A stretch of DNA of 64,000 nt from Brachionus koreanus (taxonomy: Eukaryota > Rotifera > Eurotatoria > Ploima > Brachionidae), in NCBI GenBank assembly GCA_016987375.1, contig PJRA01000263.1:1757134-1821133 (forward strand), in the 5' to 3' direction. Below are positions 1-10,366 of this stretch, piece after piece. The notes beneath the pieces are model-generated. The model did no database searches. It saw only the letters and a program-made list of their open reading frames with translations, and was not told where the DNA came from. Within the stretch, counting starts at the first letter, position 1, and the number at the start of each line of letters is the position of its first letter. Position numbers and translations under genes: made by a program.

Positions 1-3000
1 AACAATTTTGTTACTTTTTCGTAATCAGGCACTGAAACAATATCACCCCAGTCGTCACTAATAGATAAAATAATTTTAAAATAAAAAAAAATTAATTATT
101 TCTTTAATTTACAATGTTTCCTGTTTTAGAAATTTTTTAAGATCAATCAAATCGTTTCTAGTTCTTTCCACTGAATGCTTGAGAACATGTTCTTTTTCGA
201 CAATCTCATTTTTCACCTCTTCTAAAATTGCTTTCCAATTCTCAATCATTTTTTGAATTTCAATCACATCCTTGGTGTCTTTATCGCTTTGTAAAATTGC
301 AAAATGTTTGGCTAATTTAAACCAGGCTTTTTCTGATATATTCATTCGTTTAGCCGTACTAAGCTTATTTTCACTAGTTACTTTGAATGCAATATTGTAA
401 GTTGTTTTAATCCAAAGATCTCGCTCTTCGATCAAAAATTTTATGGTGCTTTCTAACCTTTTTCGTTGAAGTTCGTACAATTCATGATATTCGTTAAGCA
501 AAGAAGCATTTTTTTCTGCATCTTCGAGCGCTTTTTTTAACTAATTTAAATAAATAAATTTAATTGATTATCTAATTAAGATAAATAAATTAAAATTTTA
601 GAGTATCGCTTTTCTAAATTATTTTGAATTTTTAGAATTTCAATCAGAAATACTCCACTAAAACTAAAAAAAATTATATAATAAAAATTTTTCTAACGAC
701 TTCTATGTGCTAAAATGTTTCAATTTCCTAAAAGCGAATATAGAAAAAAATCAAACTAAAAAATTAAAAACATAAATCATAAATCCAAAAAATTTTAATT
801 TTATATTTTATAAATCTTTATTTTCTAAATCATAGTTCGAAAATTTCTTGGTTATTTTAAAATGAGTTATTAAAATTAAGGCAATTGATCTTAAACAAGT
901 ATTAATTTGTCCTCGCAAGCTAGCACCTATATTAACTAGCTTTTAAAACCATTTCTCTTTTCTTTTAGGACAATTGTTGTACAATTAGATTTATTTCTAA
1001 AATTAATAATTATTCTTCTTCTCAATAAAACGTTTGATACTCAAGTCTCTCATATTAAAGTGTGTCAAGAAGAATTGTTAATTTATTCGGAAAGAAAGTG
1101 TGAATCTTTTACACATATCACTAGTTTTGCCGCCTTTATAGTTTGCTGTATCTTTATAGCTATCTTAAATAGGTACAGACATCTAAGCAGTCGATTTCAA
1201 AATAAAAATTTAAACAGATATTATTCAACAAGATAGATTTCAAACAGAAAAAAATTTTTTCAGTTTTAACTGATTTATTTTATTTTAATTTATGAATGAT
1301 TTATTAAAAAATTTTTGTCAAAATTACTATATAAATGTGAATACTTTTGAAATAATCTACAAAAATAAATAATAAAACTTAATAAAAACTTTATATTTAT
1401 ATATGTTTTGAAACAGTACCAGAAATCTTAAAGTCTCTTTTATTAAAAAATAAATAAATTAATTTAGTTTATCACTAGAATTTTTATTTCACTTAAAATT
1501 TAAGTTTTTTCTTATTGAGAAATTTTAAAAACTTGTATTAAAACAAAACAGCTTTTAGAAAATTTATTGATGTTATAAAACCTTACTAAAGTGAATAATA
1601 TTTTTAATAAAATATTAAATTTAGAACAAATAAAATAAATTAATTATCACTTCTTACAAATAAATTTAATAATTTACTTACATCTTTTTGATAAATAGCA
1701 GCTTGTTCTGCCACTTCTTTGTCATGTTCTCTCACATGAGCCAATTCACTTAATAAAAAAGAATGATTTTTAATAATAGAATAAAAAAAATTAATTTAAT
1801 TACTCAGTTAAATAATTAATTGTAGATTTAAACTCCATCAATTCTTCAGTTAGTCTTCGATCCAAAGCTCTCTGAGCGACCACTTCTTCATGTAAACTTT
1901 TAATCTCTCTTGGAACTCTTGATAACAAATTGGCATATCGCTCTCTCAACTTAGAGAGAACTTCTCCTCTTTCCTTGCATTCAATGGTAACCTTATGTTT
2001 TAGAATTAAATTTCCAAATAAATAAAAATTCTTTCAATTTTACTTGACGAATGACTTCATGAAAAACAATGTTATAGATATTTTGTTCTTGTTTTATTAT
2101 CTCTAAAAGATTATGCAATTGAGTGGGACCTTTTTGATCTATGATATCAGCTCCGACTCTTTTCAAAAGAGAATCCATTGTATGCTTTAATTGAATCACT
2201 TCATTTCGACCAGCAGGCTTTAGCGAAGGAAAGGTGGTGATATGATTCAAATGATCTTCAGTAAGCGCAGTATATTGACTTTTTAATAAATTTTCATATA
2301 AGCAACAAAATCAATTTAATTAGAATCCTTACTTTTCATCAACTTTTAGAGGCCATACACCTTGATTTTTGACTATTTTGAATTCTTCGGGTATCAACGA
2401 ATCTGGAACTTGAATTTGCTTAAAAAATATTTCTAAAATTAATTTAAAATATTTTTCTATTTATAATTCTTTACAGGTTCTGATAGTGAATTGCTCGCTC
2501 GAACTGCGCTTATATCATATTTAGATGGAACTGGTTTTGCAACGTTTTTAGATTGAATTACTGAATCGTAAATAAAGGAAATATCCCTTAAAAATTTTAT
2601 TAAAAATAGAATCAAAATCATTGTAAAAAAAACAGAAATTTTAATATACTTTCCAGCGCCACATGAGCACACTGGTTGCTCGGTCAAAAATTTAAGCTTT
2701 TCTCTTTGCTTTTCAAAATTCCAAGCATTATCTGGCCGTTTTATAAGAGTCTGTTAATTTCATATAGCATTAACGATTTTTAAAAATTAAATTTTCATAA
2801 AAATTTATTTTACAGGATTAGTTGGTTTAATTCCGTTCAAAGTTCGTTTATTAGGAGGACCAATGTATTCTTTGGGCTGTTCGGCTTGCTTTATAGCAAC
2901 TATTAAGTCATCAGGCACACTTTTATTGAATTTTTTGGTTACATCATTGGTTTGGGCATCAGCTAATTTGAATTAGAATTTTTAAAAATTTTCAACTATT

Positions 3001-3209
3001 AATATCATGCTAATATAAAGGATATATTCGTGATTGACAAACTAAGCTTATTAGCTGACAAATTTCGTGATCAATTTCTAACATTTCAGTAAAATTAAAG
3101 TAAAATACCAACTTTTATTTTCAATATAAGGCATAATGCAATCGTTCAGTTCTTTATTGGAACCAATTTTAGGAAGTTTTTCATATTCATTTCTGGATAA
3201 AACACTCAT
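1..3209 (-). CDS. AXDND1: AXDND1-like axonemal dynein light chain domain protein, 3' end off the window
   Basis: Ten exons, all phase-consistent: 3209-3113, 2962-2814, 2750-2650, 2586-2475, 2418-2333, 2278-2044, 1991-1804, 1748-1682, 540-113 and 57 to beyond 1. The protein follows the AXDND1 family closely: a block with EQPVCSCGAGK and RDISFIYD, then LIPEEFKIVKNQGV, then FPSLKPAGRNEVIQLKHTMDS, then coiled coil, then AEKNASLLNEYHELYELQR and a stretch around WFKLAKHFAILQSDKDT. AXDND1 is a little-studied coiled-coil protein linked to sperm flagella and axonemes. Introns are 48-149 nt except one of 1141 nt (541-1681), which holds no gene I can see. The ATG at 3209 gives MSVLSRNEYEKLP. The first intron (2963-3112) could hide another small exon. 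About 506 residues are visible and the C-terminus is missing. The gene is divergent from SPEF1. Confidence 0.85.
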
Positions 3210-3299
3210 TTTGCTTTCAGTATCATTATTAGCAAACAGAAGTTTTTAATTTTTTAGTTAGAAATCAACAGAACTTAGTCTTGATTTTTGATTTTTAGG

Positions 3300-3313
3300 A
3301 TCACCATGGTAAC
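3300..3313. promoter_or_regulatory. X-box match 1 (RFX site)
   Basis: The sequence ATCACCATGGTAAC fits RYYRYY, a 2-nt spacer, then RRNRAC. It lies 91 bp upstream of the AXDND1 start codon and about 350 bp upstream of the SPEF1 start. Confidence 0.6.
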
Positions 3314-3534
3314 TGCTGATTTTTCAAAAAATATATCTGCTAATTTATTTTCTATTACTATATTTTAATTAGCTTATTTTTAAAAAATAAACTATGGTCA
3401 CTTTTCCAAGTTGAAATGACACTTGGGGTCATCTTAATTTTGGAAAATAAATTTTGCTTGAACCTAAAATTATACCTGCGTAATTTAATGCTTGATAAGT
3501 CAGTGTTTACAAATTTTTTGAAATGTATTCATAT

Positions 3535-3548
3535 GTTGCTATGGAAAC
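3535..3548. promoter_or_regulatory. X-box match 2 (RFX site)
   Basis: The sequence GTTGCTATGGAAAC is one or two changes from the palindromic X-box GTTGCCATGGCAAC and fits RYYRYY-N2-RRNRAC exactly. It lies 115 bp upstream of the SPEF1 start codon, a typical distance for X-boxes of ciliary genes. Confidence 0.7.
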
Positions 3549-3662
3549 AAAAAAAATTTTCTCATTTTTTCATTAATAAAAATTCGAACATTTTCGAAAT
3601 AATATTTTTCTGATAGACAAATACTGTTCAAAATAAAATTTTATGCGTAATTTTTGCTGAAA

Positions 3663-4586
3663 ATGGCAGACGGAGAAAGTCAATGGGATCTTGAACTAGA
3701 TGAAACCATTTTACAAGATCTGTATGCATGGATCGATCAAATTCCACTCTCAAGACCGAAAAAACGCATCGAAAGAGACTTTTCCGATGGTGTCATGGTT
3801 GCTGAACTTGTAAAATATTATTTTCCCAATTGGGTCGAATTACATAATTACGCTCCAGCTAACAACACTCAGCAAAAGATGATCAATTGGGGTCTTCTTA
3901 ATCGCAAAGTTTTTTCAAGATTTGGCTTTAATGTACCAGAAAGCATCATGAGAGGAATTAGCTTGGGAAAAACGGGTCTTGTAGAGACATTTCTATACAA
4001 TTTAAGAGTCAAAATAGACGAGTAAGATAATTAAATACTTAAATATTATTTTATGCATTTATTTTAAAGCTATTTGTATGGAATGGAAAATAATACATCT
4101 GATCCTGAATACAGAATTTTATTTCGAGCTAATAATCAATACAAAAATACTCCTCGAGCCGATTTAGCGAGGCAAAATGATAATACTGTTGCACCAGGAC
4201 CTGGTAGATAGCTTGTATTTCTTTTTTATTATTTTTAATAAATTTTTTTAAAGCAAAAATTCCGCCATTTAATAAAACCAAGTAAATTTAATAAACAAAA
4301 GATCATTTAGTTTTTTTTAAAAGCTAAATTAAAAATCAGACCAGCTCCAATTACGGGAGATTCAGTATCAAGACTAGTATATGAAGAAAAAGAACAAGAG
4401 TGTATTGCCAAAGATGAACAAATTCAAGTAAATTTATTTTCAAGTATTGTTTTTATTTTTAAAAAAAAATTAAATTAGATTTTGAATGCAAAAATACGAA
4501 GATTAGAGCATTTATTGCATTTAAAAGATGTGAGATTACAAGATCTAACTGACAAAATTGAAAAACCATCCAAAGTTAGAAGATAA
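3663..4586 (+). CDS. SPEF1: Sperm flagellar protein 1 (CLAMP), microtubule-bundling CH-domain protein
   Basis: Five exons: 3663-4021, 4070-4203, 4254-4281, 4340-4427 and 4479-4586, giving 238 residues, against about 236 in vertebrate SPEF1. The N-terminal half is a calponin-homology domain with the family signatures IPLSRPKKRIERDFSDGV, YFPNWVELHNYAPAN and LNRKVFSRFGFNVP. The last exon encodes the C-terminal coiled coil (AKIRRLEHLLHLKDVRLQDL). SPEF1 binds and bundles microtubules in cilia and flagella, including the central apparatus. A TTG nine bases upstream is in frame, but the ATG at 3663 (MADGESQWDLELDE) is the natural start. Exon 3 is only 28 nt. An AATAAA lies at 4686. Start and exon phases are all consistent. 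Confidence 0.93.
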
Positions 4587-5584
4587 TTGTTTTCTTTTTC
4601 TCCACTTTTTAATCTAAAACTTGATATTACTCGATAATTTCTATTTAATTTTAATGTTCAATTTTTATTTCTAAAATTAATAACAAATAAAGCTGACTTA
4701 ATCAGTTTAATCTCTTGAGTTAATGTATCAACAACTACAAATAATCAGTAGAAAATTTTATTCTTGATTTTAAAAGTTTTCTGTTGTCATTAGCTAATAA
4801 AGTTAAAATATTGCCTTGGGATTACAGTAATTTTTTTAAATTTTTACCTTGAAAAAAAAATTTTATTTTTTGGAACTAAAATAAAAAAATAAATTCAAAT
4901 AATTTTTTTTCTGTATAATAGAATTACAAGATGCCTGACCCTTTCTCTCCCTGAAGGCTTGTATTACTAATATTAAATTTTTAAAACCAATCTTGTCCCC
5001 TTATTACTTAAAGAACATTTTCACCTTCCACTAGAATATTTGACAAGTTGAGGTCGTTCATAGACCTTTTTTCCAATAATTACACAAGACCAAAATTTCA
5101 AAATTTTCGTTTAGAAAAATTTTAGAACTAATTAAACAAAGACTTAGACACCTCATTTTTAGGAGCATTTTAATAGCATTTAATTTAATACATAATATGA
5201 CTCAGGTTTTTGAAATACTAAGATACTAAAATCAAAAATCCTACGTTTTAAAAAACGCAGAATTTTATGACTTAATATGATTTAATAGCAGACGGATAGT
5301 TAGAAGACAAAATATTAAAATTTTCTTAAAAATATAGTTTTCCCAAAAATTTTTTCAAAGAAAAAAAATTTAGAAATTGGAACATTTTTTTATGAAGACA
5401 ATAATTTATTAAAAAACTTTTAAGCTTTTCTTGTGTAATTTTTGGAAAAGCTGCTGTCTCTTTATATTCTACTGCTAGCAACAGCCAATTATTCACTCTT
5501 TTTTATCTTATTAATTGTCAGAGTTGAATACTATTTAAAAATTATTCAAAATAGAGAAAGAAAAATTTAACGATTAACTTTATT
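4587..5584. other. Convergent intergenic gap
   Basis: Holds the 3' ends of SPEF1 (AATAAA at 4686) and GNL3. The rest is AT-rich sequence in which I see no gene, RNA or clear repeat. Confidence 0.5.
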
Positions 5585-8500
5585 CTAAATTTTAAAATCA
5601 GTTTTAAAATCGTATGTTTTATCTTTTTTCTCATCTGGACTTATTTTTACCTGGTTTAGAACATCACCCAAGTTATTGAACAATTTTTCTATTAAAAATA
5701 AAATTTTAATTGAAAAATATTTTAAATTATAAATAATAATAAAAATTTACCATTTTTCTTTTGTTTTTTAAGTTTTTTTTTCATTTCTAATTTTTGCATT
5801 TTTTTAGTTCGCGGTATATCTTCAGTTTCATAAATTGCATCTTCACTATCACTCATCTCAACCGATTTTCTTTTCAATTTTTGTTTAGTGGTTTTCAACT
5901 CAGCAGATTCTTCATTGGGCAACATTTGTGCCTTGATTTTTTTATTCACTTTTGGATTCAAAATCACATCTGTCTTGAATTTGGCATTTTCCACCATTCT
6001 TTTTTGAACATCATCTTCATTTTCGTTGCCACTTTCTTCTCTTTCCAATTCTTCAGCTTCCAGTGTTTCAAAGTTAACTTTGACCGGTTCATTAGCTTTT
6101 ATTTCCATGCCTTCAACAATGATCTTAGTATCATCAATACCTTCCATCATTGATTCTTCCTCCTTTAACAATGCATCAATATCAAACGCTGGAGCCAATT
6201 CAGTAACAATTTTAGTTTCTATTGGCTTCTCAGCTACTGGCGGCTGAGTGTAATATGTCAATCGCCCACTAATCCAGTCATTTAAAATATGCTGCGCCGC
6301 TTTTCGTGTATCAGGAATTCCCGTTTTTTTAACTTTACCACATCTTTTAGCTACTTGATTCAAGAAGTCATTTACATCTGTATAATCTGAAATTTTATAA
6401 CGCATTATTAATTGATCTTTGCTGCATCTTTTCAATAACAAATCAACCGGAGCCACTGGATCCTCCATGGATTCAATCTTTAGTAATAAATATAAAAAAA
6501 ATTTAGAATATTTAACTTTATTTTAGTAGTTAGAAGATTATAAATAGAGCGTCTGAAATATCTTATATATTAATTAATTTATTAACTAACAATTAAAATT
6601 TAATTCACAATACGATATTCCACACGGTAATTCAATACGATTTATGTGAAAATAAAAATAATAATAACCTTAGTTTAAATATTAAAATAGAACCAAGCAA
6701 AATACACAATTTGATATAAAATAATAATTTGATCAAATCAATGAACTAAAAAAATTTAAGGTCAAATGAAATTAACACGAATATTTTTTTAAAATATAAT
6801 TTTTTCTTGATATTCTTTTCAAAGCGGATCTTTTAATATAAAATATCAAAAATATTGAGTTTCATGCTTGAATTTTTTTTTTTCCTGAGAAAAAAAAAAG
6901 TTATACATAAAGGCTCGATGATGTCATTTTTACACCTTTTGCTATTTAAGCTTATTTTACCAAACATTTTGGTGGTGAATCTAGTGAAGATGGTAAGGCG
7001 GTATTTGACATCATAATGATGATGCGATCGACCGTGCAATCGATTCTGTAAACGAAAATTGGGATCCAAATCTGAACAAAAGCTGATATAATTATGACCA
7101 AGTTAAATGATGAAAAGGATAAAAAACTTAAAGTTTAAATATTTTTCTCTTTTTTGTACATTTTTTTTTAATTATAGAAAAAAATTTACAGAATTTTTCT
7201 AGGAAAAAAAAATTTTTTTCAAAAAAATTACAATTTAAATAAATAAAATATCTTCAATTTGAGATTTATTTTAAAAAAAATGTGACGGTTTGAAATATTT
7301 TAAGTTTTTTTTTCAAAAGGTGTCGATTCACAACATCGGACTTTTGAGCTTAAAATATGCATTTTTTTAAAATTATTCGATTTTAAAAATAAAAAAATTC
7401 TCAAAATTAAATTGAAGACTAACTAAAAATTTGTGAAGCAACTGTAAAAAAAACATAGTAGAGAGCATTTAGATGAATTTATTTTTTTTTTTTAATTAGA
7501 TAATTTTATTAAAGATTTTGAAAAGCTTTTTGATATTTTTATCATAAAGGATAATACTTCAACTATTTTTTTAACCAAAATTAGATAATTAAATATTAGA
7601 ATGCTTTTTTTTTAGCCCTATTCTATCCTAGTGGATAATGGGGAAAAGCTCATCTCCTTTTCAAGTACCTTTTTGAGCAACAGCTCCGATCTGACACAGA
7701 GGCTATATGGAATTTGAACGAAAACTATGTATTACATGGGACACTAGAGAAAGACAAGTTGACGAAAGAAGACAAAGAAGAAGAGCTAGGAACAGAAAGC
7801 ATTCTGAGAGGCCTCTGCTTAGAAACTTAAGAATAGATGCGTCAGCACAAGTAGCTATCAGCCCAGCCAAAACTGTTGCTATCTTTTTTTTTTCTTTTTT
7901 CTTCTAATTCATTTAATCATTTAATTCAATTAAAAAAAAAATATATATATATAAAGTAATTCACAGACATAGTACTGTAAACAGCGATGTATATCATCAA
8001 TTTTGCCATTTATATTTTTTCAATAAACTAAACTAAGCTAAAAATTAATCATTAATATAATAATTTTTAATAAAATTTTAAAATTCAAATTTTTTTTAAG
8101 ACTGATAGTAGATAAAATTGAATAAAAATTCTTACGCGAATGCAATTTTTAAGAGCTAAAGAAGCACTGTCTTCATCTTTGGACATTACTATTCCCGGCG
8201 AGTCCAACAATTTTATATGTTTATCTAATTTTATTTCTTGCATGCATCTGGTTAAACCTGGCATAGATCCGATTTGACACGCATGTGATCGCTTTAAGCT
8301 GTTAATGACACTGCTTTTACCAACATTTGGTAAACCTATAATACCAACTGTTATCGATTGCTTTACCTCATTCACTCTCGTATAGTTATTTAAAAGTTTG
8401 ACTAGTAAGTCTGCTCCAAGACATTTGGATGATGTAAGAAGATTCGAGTTGGCTTGATCAACAGGTACATTTGATTGTGACTTATGGAAAAAATTCAATT

Positions 8501-9268
8501 ATTAAATAATTCAAAATAGTTGAAATTTTTTACCAATCTTTCATTTTGGTTCTGAGTGGACGCTTTGAAAGCGACTGTTGGATACTGGGAGCGTAAATAT
8601 TTGAGCCATTCTTGAACATTCGATTTTGGCACAAGATCTATTTTGTTTAGGAGTAAAACTAGTTTTTTATTTTGTCCTGAATTAATGATCATTTCCTCAA
8701 CTTGAGGACATCTGGACCCAAGAGGGTCCCTTGCGTCCAAAACTTGTATTATTACATCAGCAGCATCCACAACTTTTTTAAATTCTTTGTAAAAAGTCCT
8801 AAGTGAAGTTTCTTTTTCGGCATTTTTAGCAGAACTAAATCCATCAAATGGATTTTCTTGACCTAATAGACTTAAATTTTTATTAAATTGCTGCTGCTTT
8901 TTTTCCGCCTGCTTGAGCAAATCGTCAATGTCTTTGAACTCATTTGGTTTTGAATTTGTTATTAAATTTTTGCGTTTTTCAAGCTTTTTTTGTTTTTTTG
9001 CCTCCAATTCGGCTTGTTTTTGCTTTTCGGCGGCGATCAGGATCTCCTCCTTAAAGGGATGCTTTCCTGGAACTCGTATAGACTTGTTCCGATTACCTTT
9101 TTTGCTTTCTTTTGCTTCTTTTTCCTTCTTAACCTTTTTGTTGTGTTGTCGGATTCGCTTTTCGATTTTATAGCGCTTTTTGCACGGAATTCTCTTGCTT
9201 TTCTGATCTAAAATGATAAATTAGATTTTGCTTGGAAAACTCAAATCTGACTTACGAAGCTTGACCAT
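5585..9268 (-). CDS. GNL3: Nucleostemin / guanine nucleotide-binding protein-like 3
   Basis: Five exons: 9268-9256, 9207-8534, 8480-8136, 6477-5751 and 5688-5585, giving 620 residues. The basic N-terminus ([21 protein letters not shown], then HPFKEEIL) matches nucleostemin rather than GNL3L. The GTPase is circularly permuted, as in the YlqF/GNL family: DARDPLG, then G4 NKIDLVPK, then G1 GLPNVGKSS, then G3 DSPGIV. After it come the family C-terminal block (LLLKRC to LTYYTQPP) and a lysine-rich acidic tail. The protein acts in the nucleolus in large-subunit ribosome maturation and stem-cell proliferation. The first exon is only 13 nt. Intron 3 is 1658 nt (6478-8135), far longer than the others, and carries a GC-richer insertion. 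A single ancestral GNL3/GNL3L gene is possible. Confidence 0.9.
7615..7880. repeat. GC-richer insertion inside GNL3 intron 3
   Basis: This stretch is clearly richer in G and C than the surrounding intron. It contains a 66-codon open frame (7707-7907, +) that is arginine-rich and matches nothing I recognise. It ends in a pyrimidine and poly-T run followed by an AT dinucleotide run at 7941-7952. It looks like the remnant of a mobile element, perhaps the 3' end of a retroelement; that is inference. Confidence 0.3.
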
Positions 9269-9490
9269 GTCTGTTTTATTTTTTTTTTTTAATTTTCAAA
9301 ATAAAATTTAAACACGTTTTTATAGAGATATAGAAAATATTTTTCTTTATAAACAAATTGATGCAAATTCTAATTCAAAAATTGCATTAGAAACCAAACT
9401 TAATGTTTGCATTATACTGCTTAATAAAGAGCATAATTTTTGTCAAAAAAAAATTAATTGAATTATTCAATTGAGTTTGAAATTTTTAAA
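9269..9490. promoter_or_regulatory. Divergent promoter between GNL3 and R3HCC1L-like
   Basis: Only 222 bp separate the start codons of GNL3 (-) and the R3HCC1L-like gene (+), so both must be driven from this interval or from overlapping promoters. It is AT-rich with no motif I can name. Confidence 0.55.
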
Positions 9491-10366
9491 ATGAGCGAGA
9501 ATGCTATTCAATCGGGTAATTCTAGCGGAGCAGTCAGTGAAAACAATGAAGAGGAATGGGAAAGATTGTATGATGATGAAGGAAAGTGTCTTTCTTCCGC
9601 ACTAGAGAAAGTAAGATGAGTTAAAATTAAAAATTTTATTTAGCCTTATTTTTAAACTAGCTAAATCTGAAAAAAGACGATGAAGAGGAGGAAGTTACAG
9701 AAAAAAATAACAAAGAAAAGAAACTATCCAAATCAGATCATAAAAAAATTGATTATTTAAAGTTTGAGTCAAAATCTATAGATGAAGAAGGTATGCTAAT
9801 ATTTTAAAGTTAAATTTTTTTATTTCTATTTTATTCAATTGATTGATCAGAAAATTTTGAGAAACCTGCATATGCACATATATTAGAAATTTATGATTTT
9901 CCAGTTTCATTTAAAAATGAAAATATTGTTAGTGCATTCAAAGACGAGAAGTATTGAAAACTTGAAATTAATTTTTGCCTGTTTAAAAAAAAATTAATTT
10001 AGAGGTAATCAGAATGTAAGTTTAAAATGGGTGGATGATACACATTGCCTGGGGATATTTTCAAATGAAGTCGAAGCTCAAAAAGCTTTAAAAAACCAAA
10101 GCTTAATGCTCAAAGTTCGTCCACTAGCCGAAGCAAGTATGGAAAGCAAGCGAATGGCCAAACGAAAATTGGATTATTTAAAACCTTACAAGCCAAGACC
10201 TCAGACAAGCAGTTTTGTAGCTAGTCGTTTAATAGGTCAATCGCTTGGAATTAGCAATATGCTCTCAAAAGACAAGCTTAAAACTGAACGCGATAAAATT
10301 AAACAAGCAAAAGAAAAGCTCGCAAAAGAAAAAGATTTCAAGGAATCCATTTGGAATGGAAATTAA
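9491..10366 (+). CDS. R3HCC1/R3HCC1L C-terminal-like RNA-binding protein lacking the R3H domain
   Basis: Four exons: 9491-9610, 9661-9790, 9851-9950 and 10003-10366, giving 237 residues. The first 80 or so are acidic and lysine-rich (EEEWERLYDDEG). Then follows the diagnostic RRM-like block of the R3HCC1/R3HCC1L family: ILEIYDFPVSFK, SLKWVDDTHCLGIFS, MLKVRPLAEAS and KPRPQTSSFVASRL. Vertebrate R3HCC1L is much longer, and R3HCC1 has an N-terminal R3H domain; neither extension is visible here. R3HCC1L proteins copurify with exon-junction components, but the exact role is poorly defined. Naming is by family resemblance, and I cannot say which paralogue it matches. It is divergent from GNL3. Confidence 0.85.

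Larger units (their letters stand above)
3210..3662. promoter_or_regulatory. Divergent promoter between AXDND1 and SPEF1
   Basis: A 453-bp gap separates the two start codons, and both neighbours are axonemal genes. The gap contains two separate 14-bp matches to the RFX X-box consensus RYYRYY-N2-RRNRAC, listed as their own entries. An open frame at 3416-3613 crosses it but has low-complexity codons and covers one X-box, so I treat it as chance. A shared ciliary promoter is my inference; RFX control of ciliary genes through X-boxes is established in animals. Confidence 0.6.

Noticed and set aside
3416..3613. 65-codon + strand open frame in the AXDND1/SPEF1 gap
   Set aside because: Low-complexity K/N/F/L composition, no family match, and it overlaps an X-box and the promoter region.
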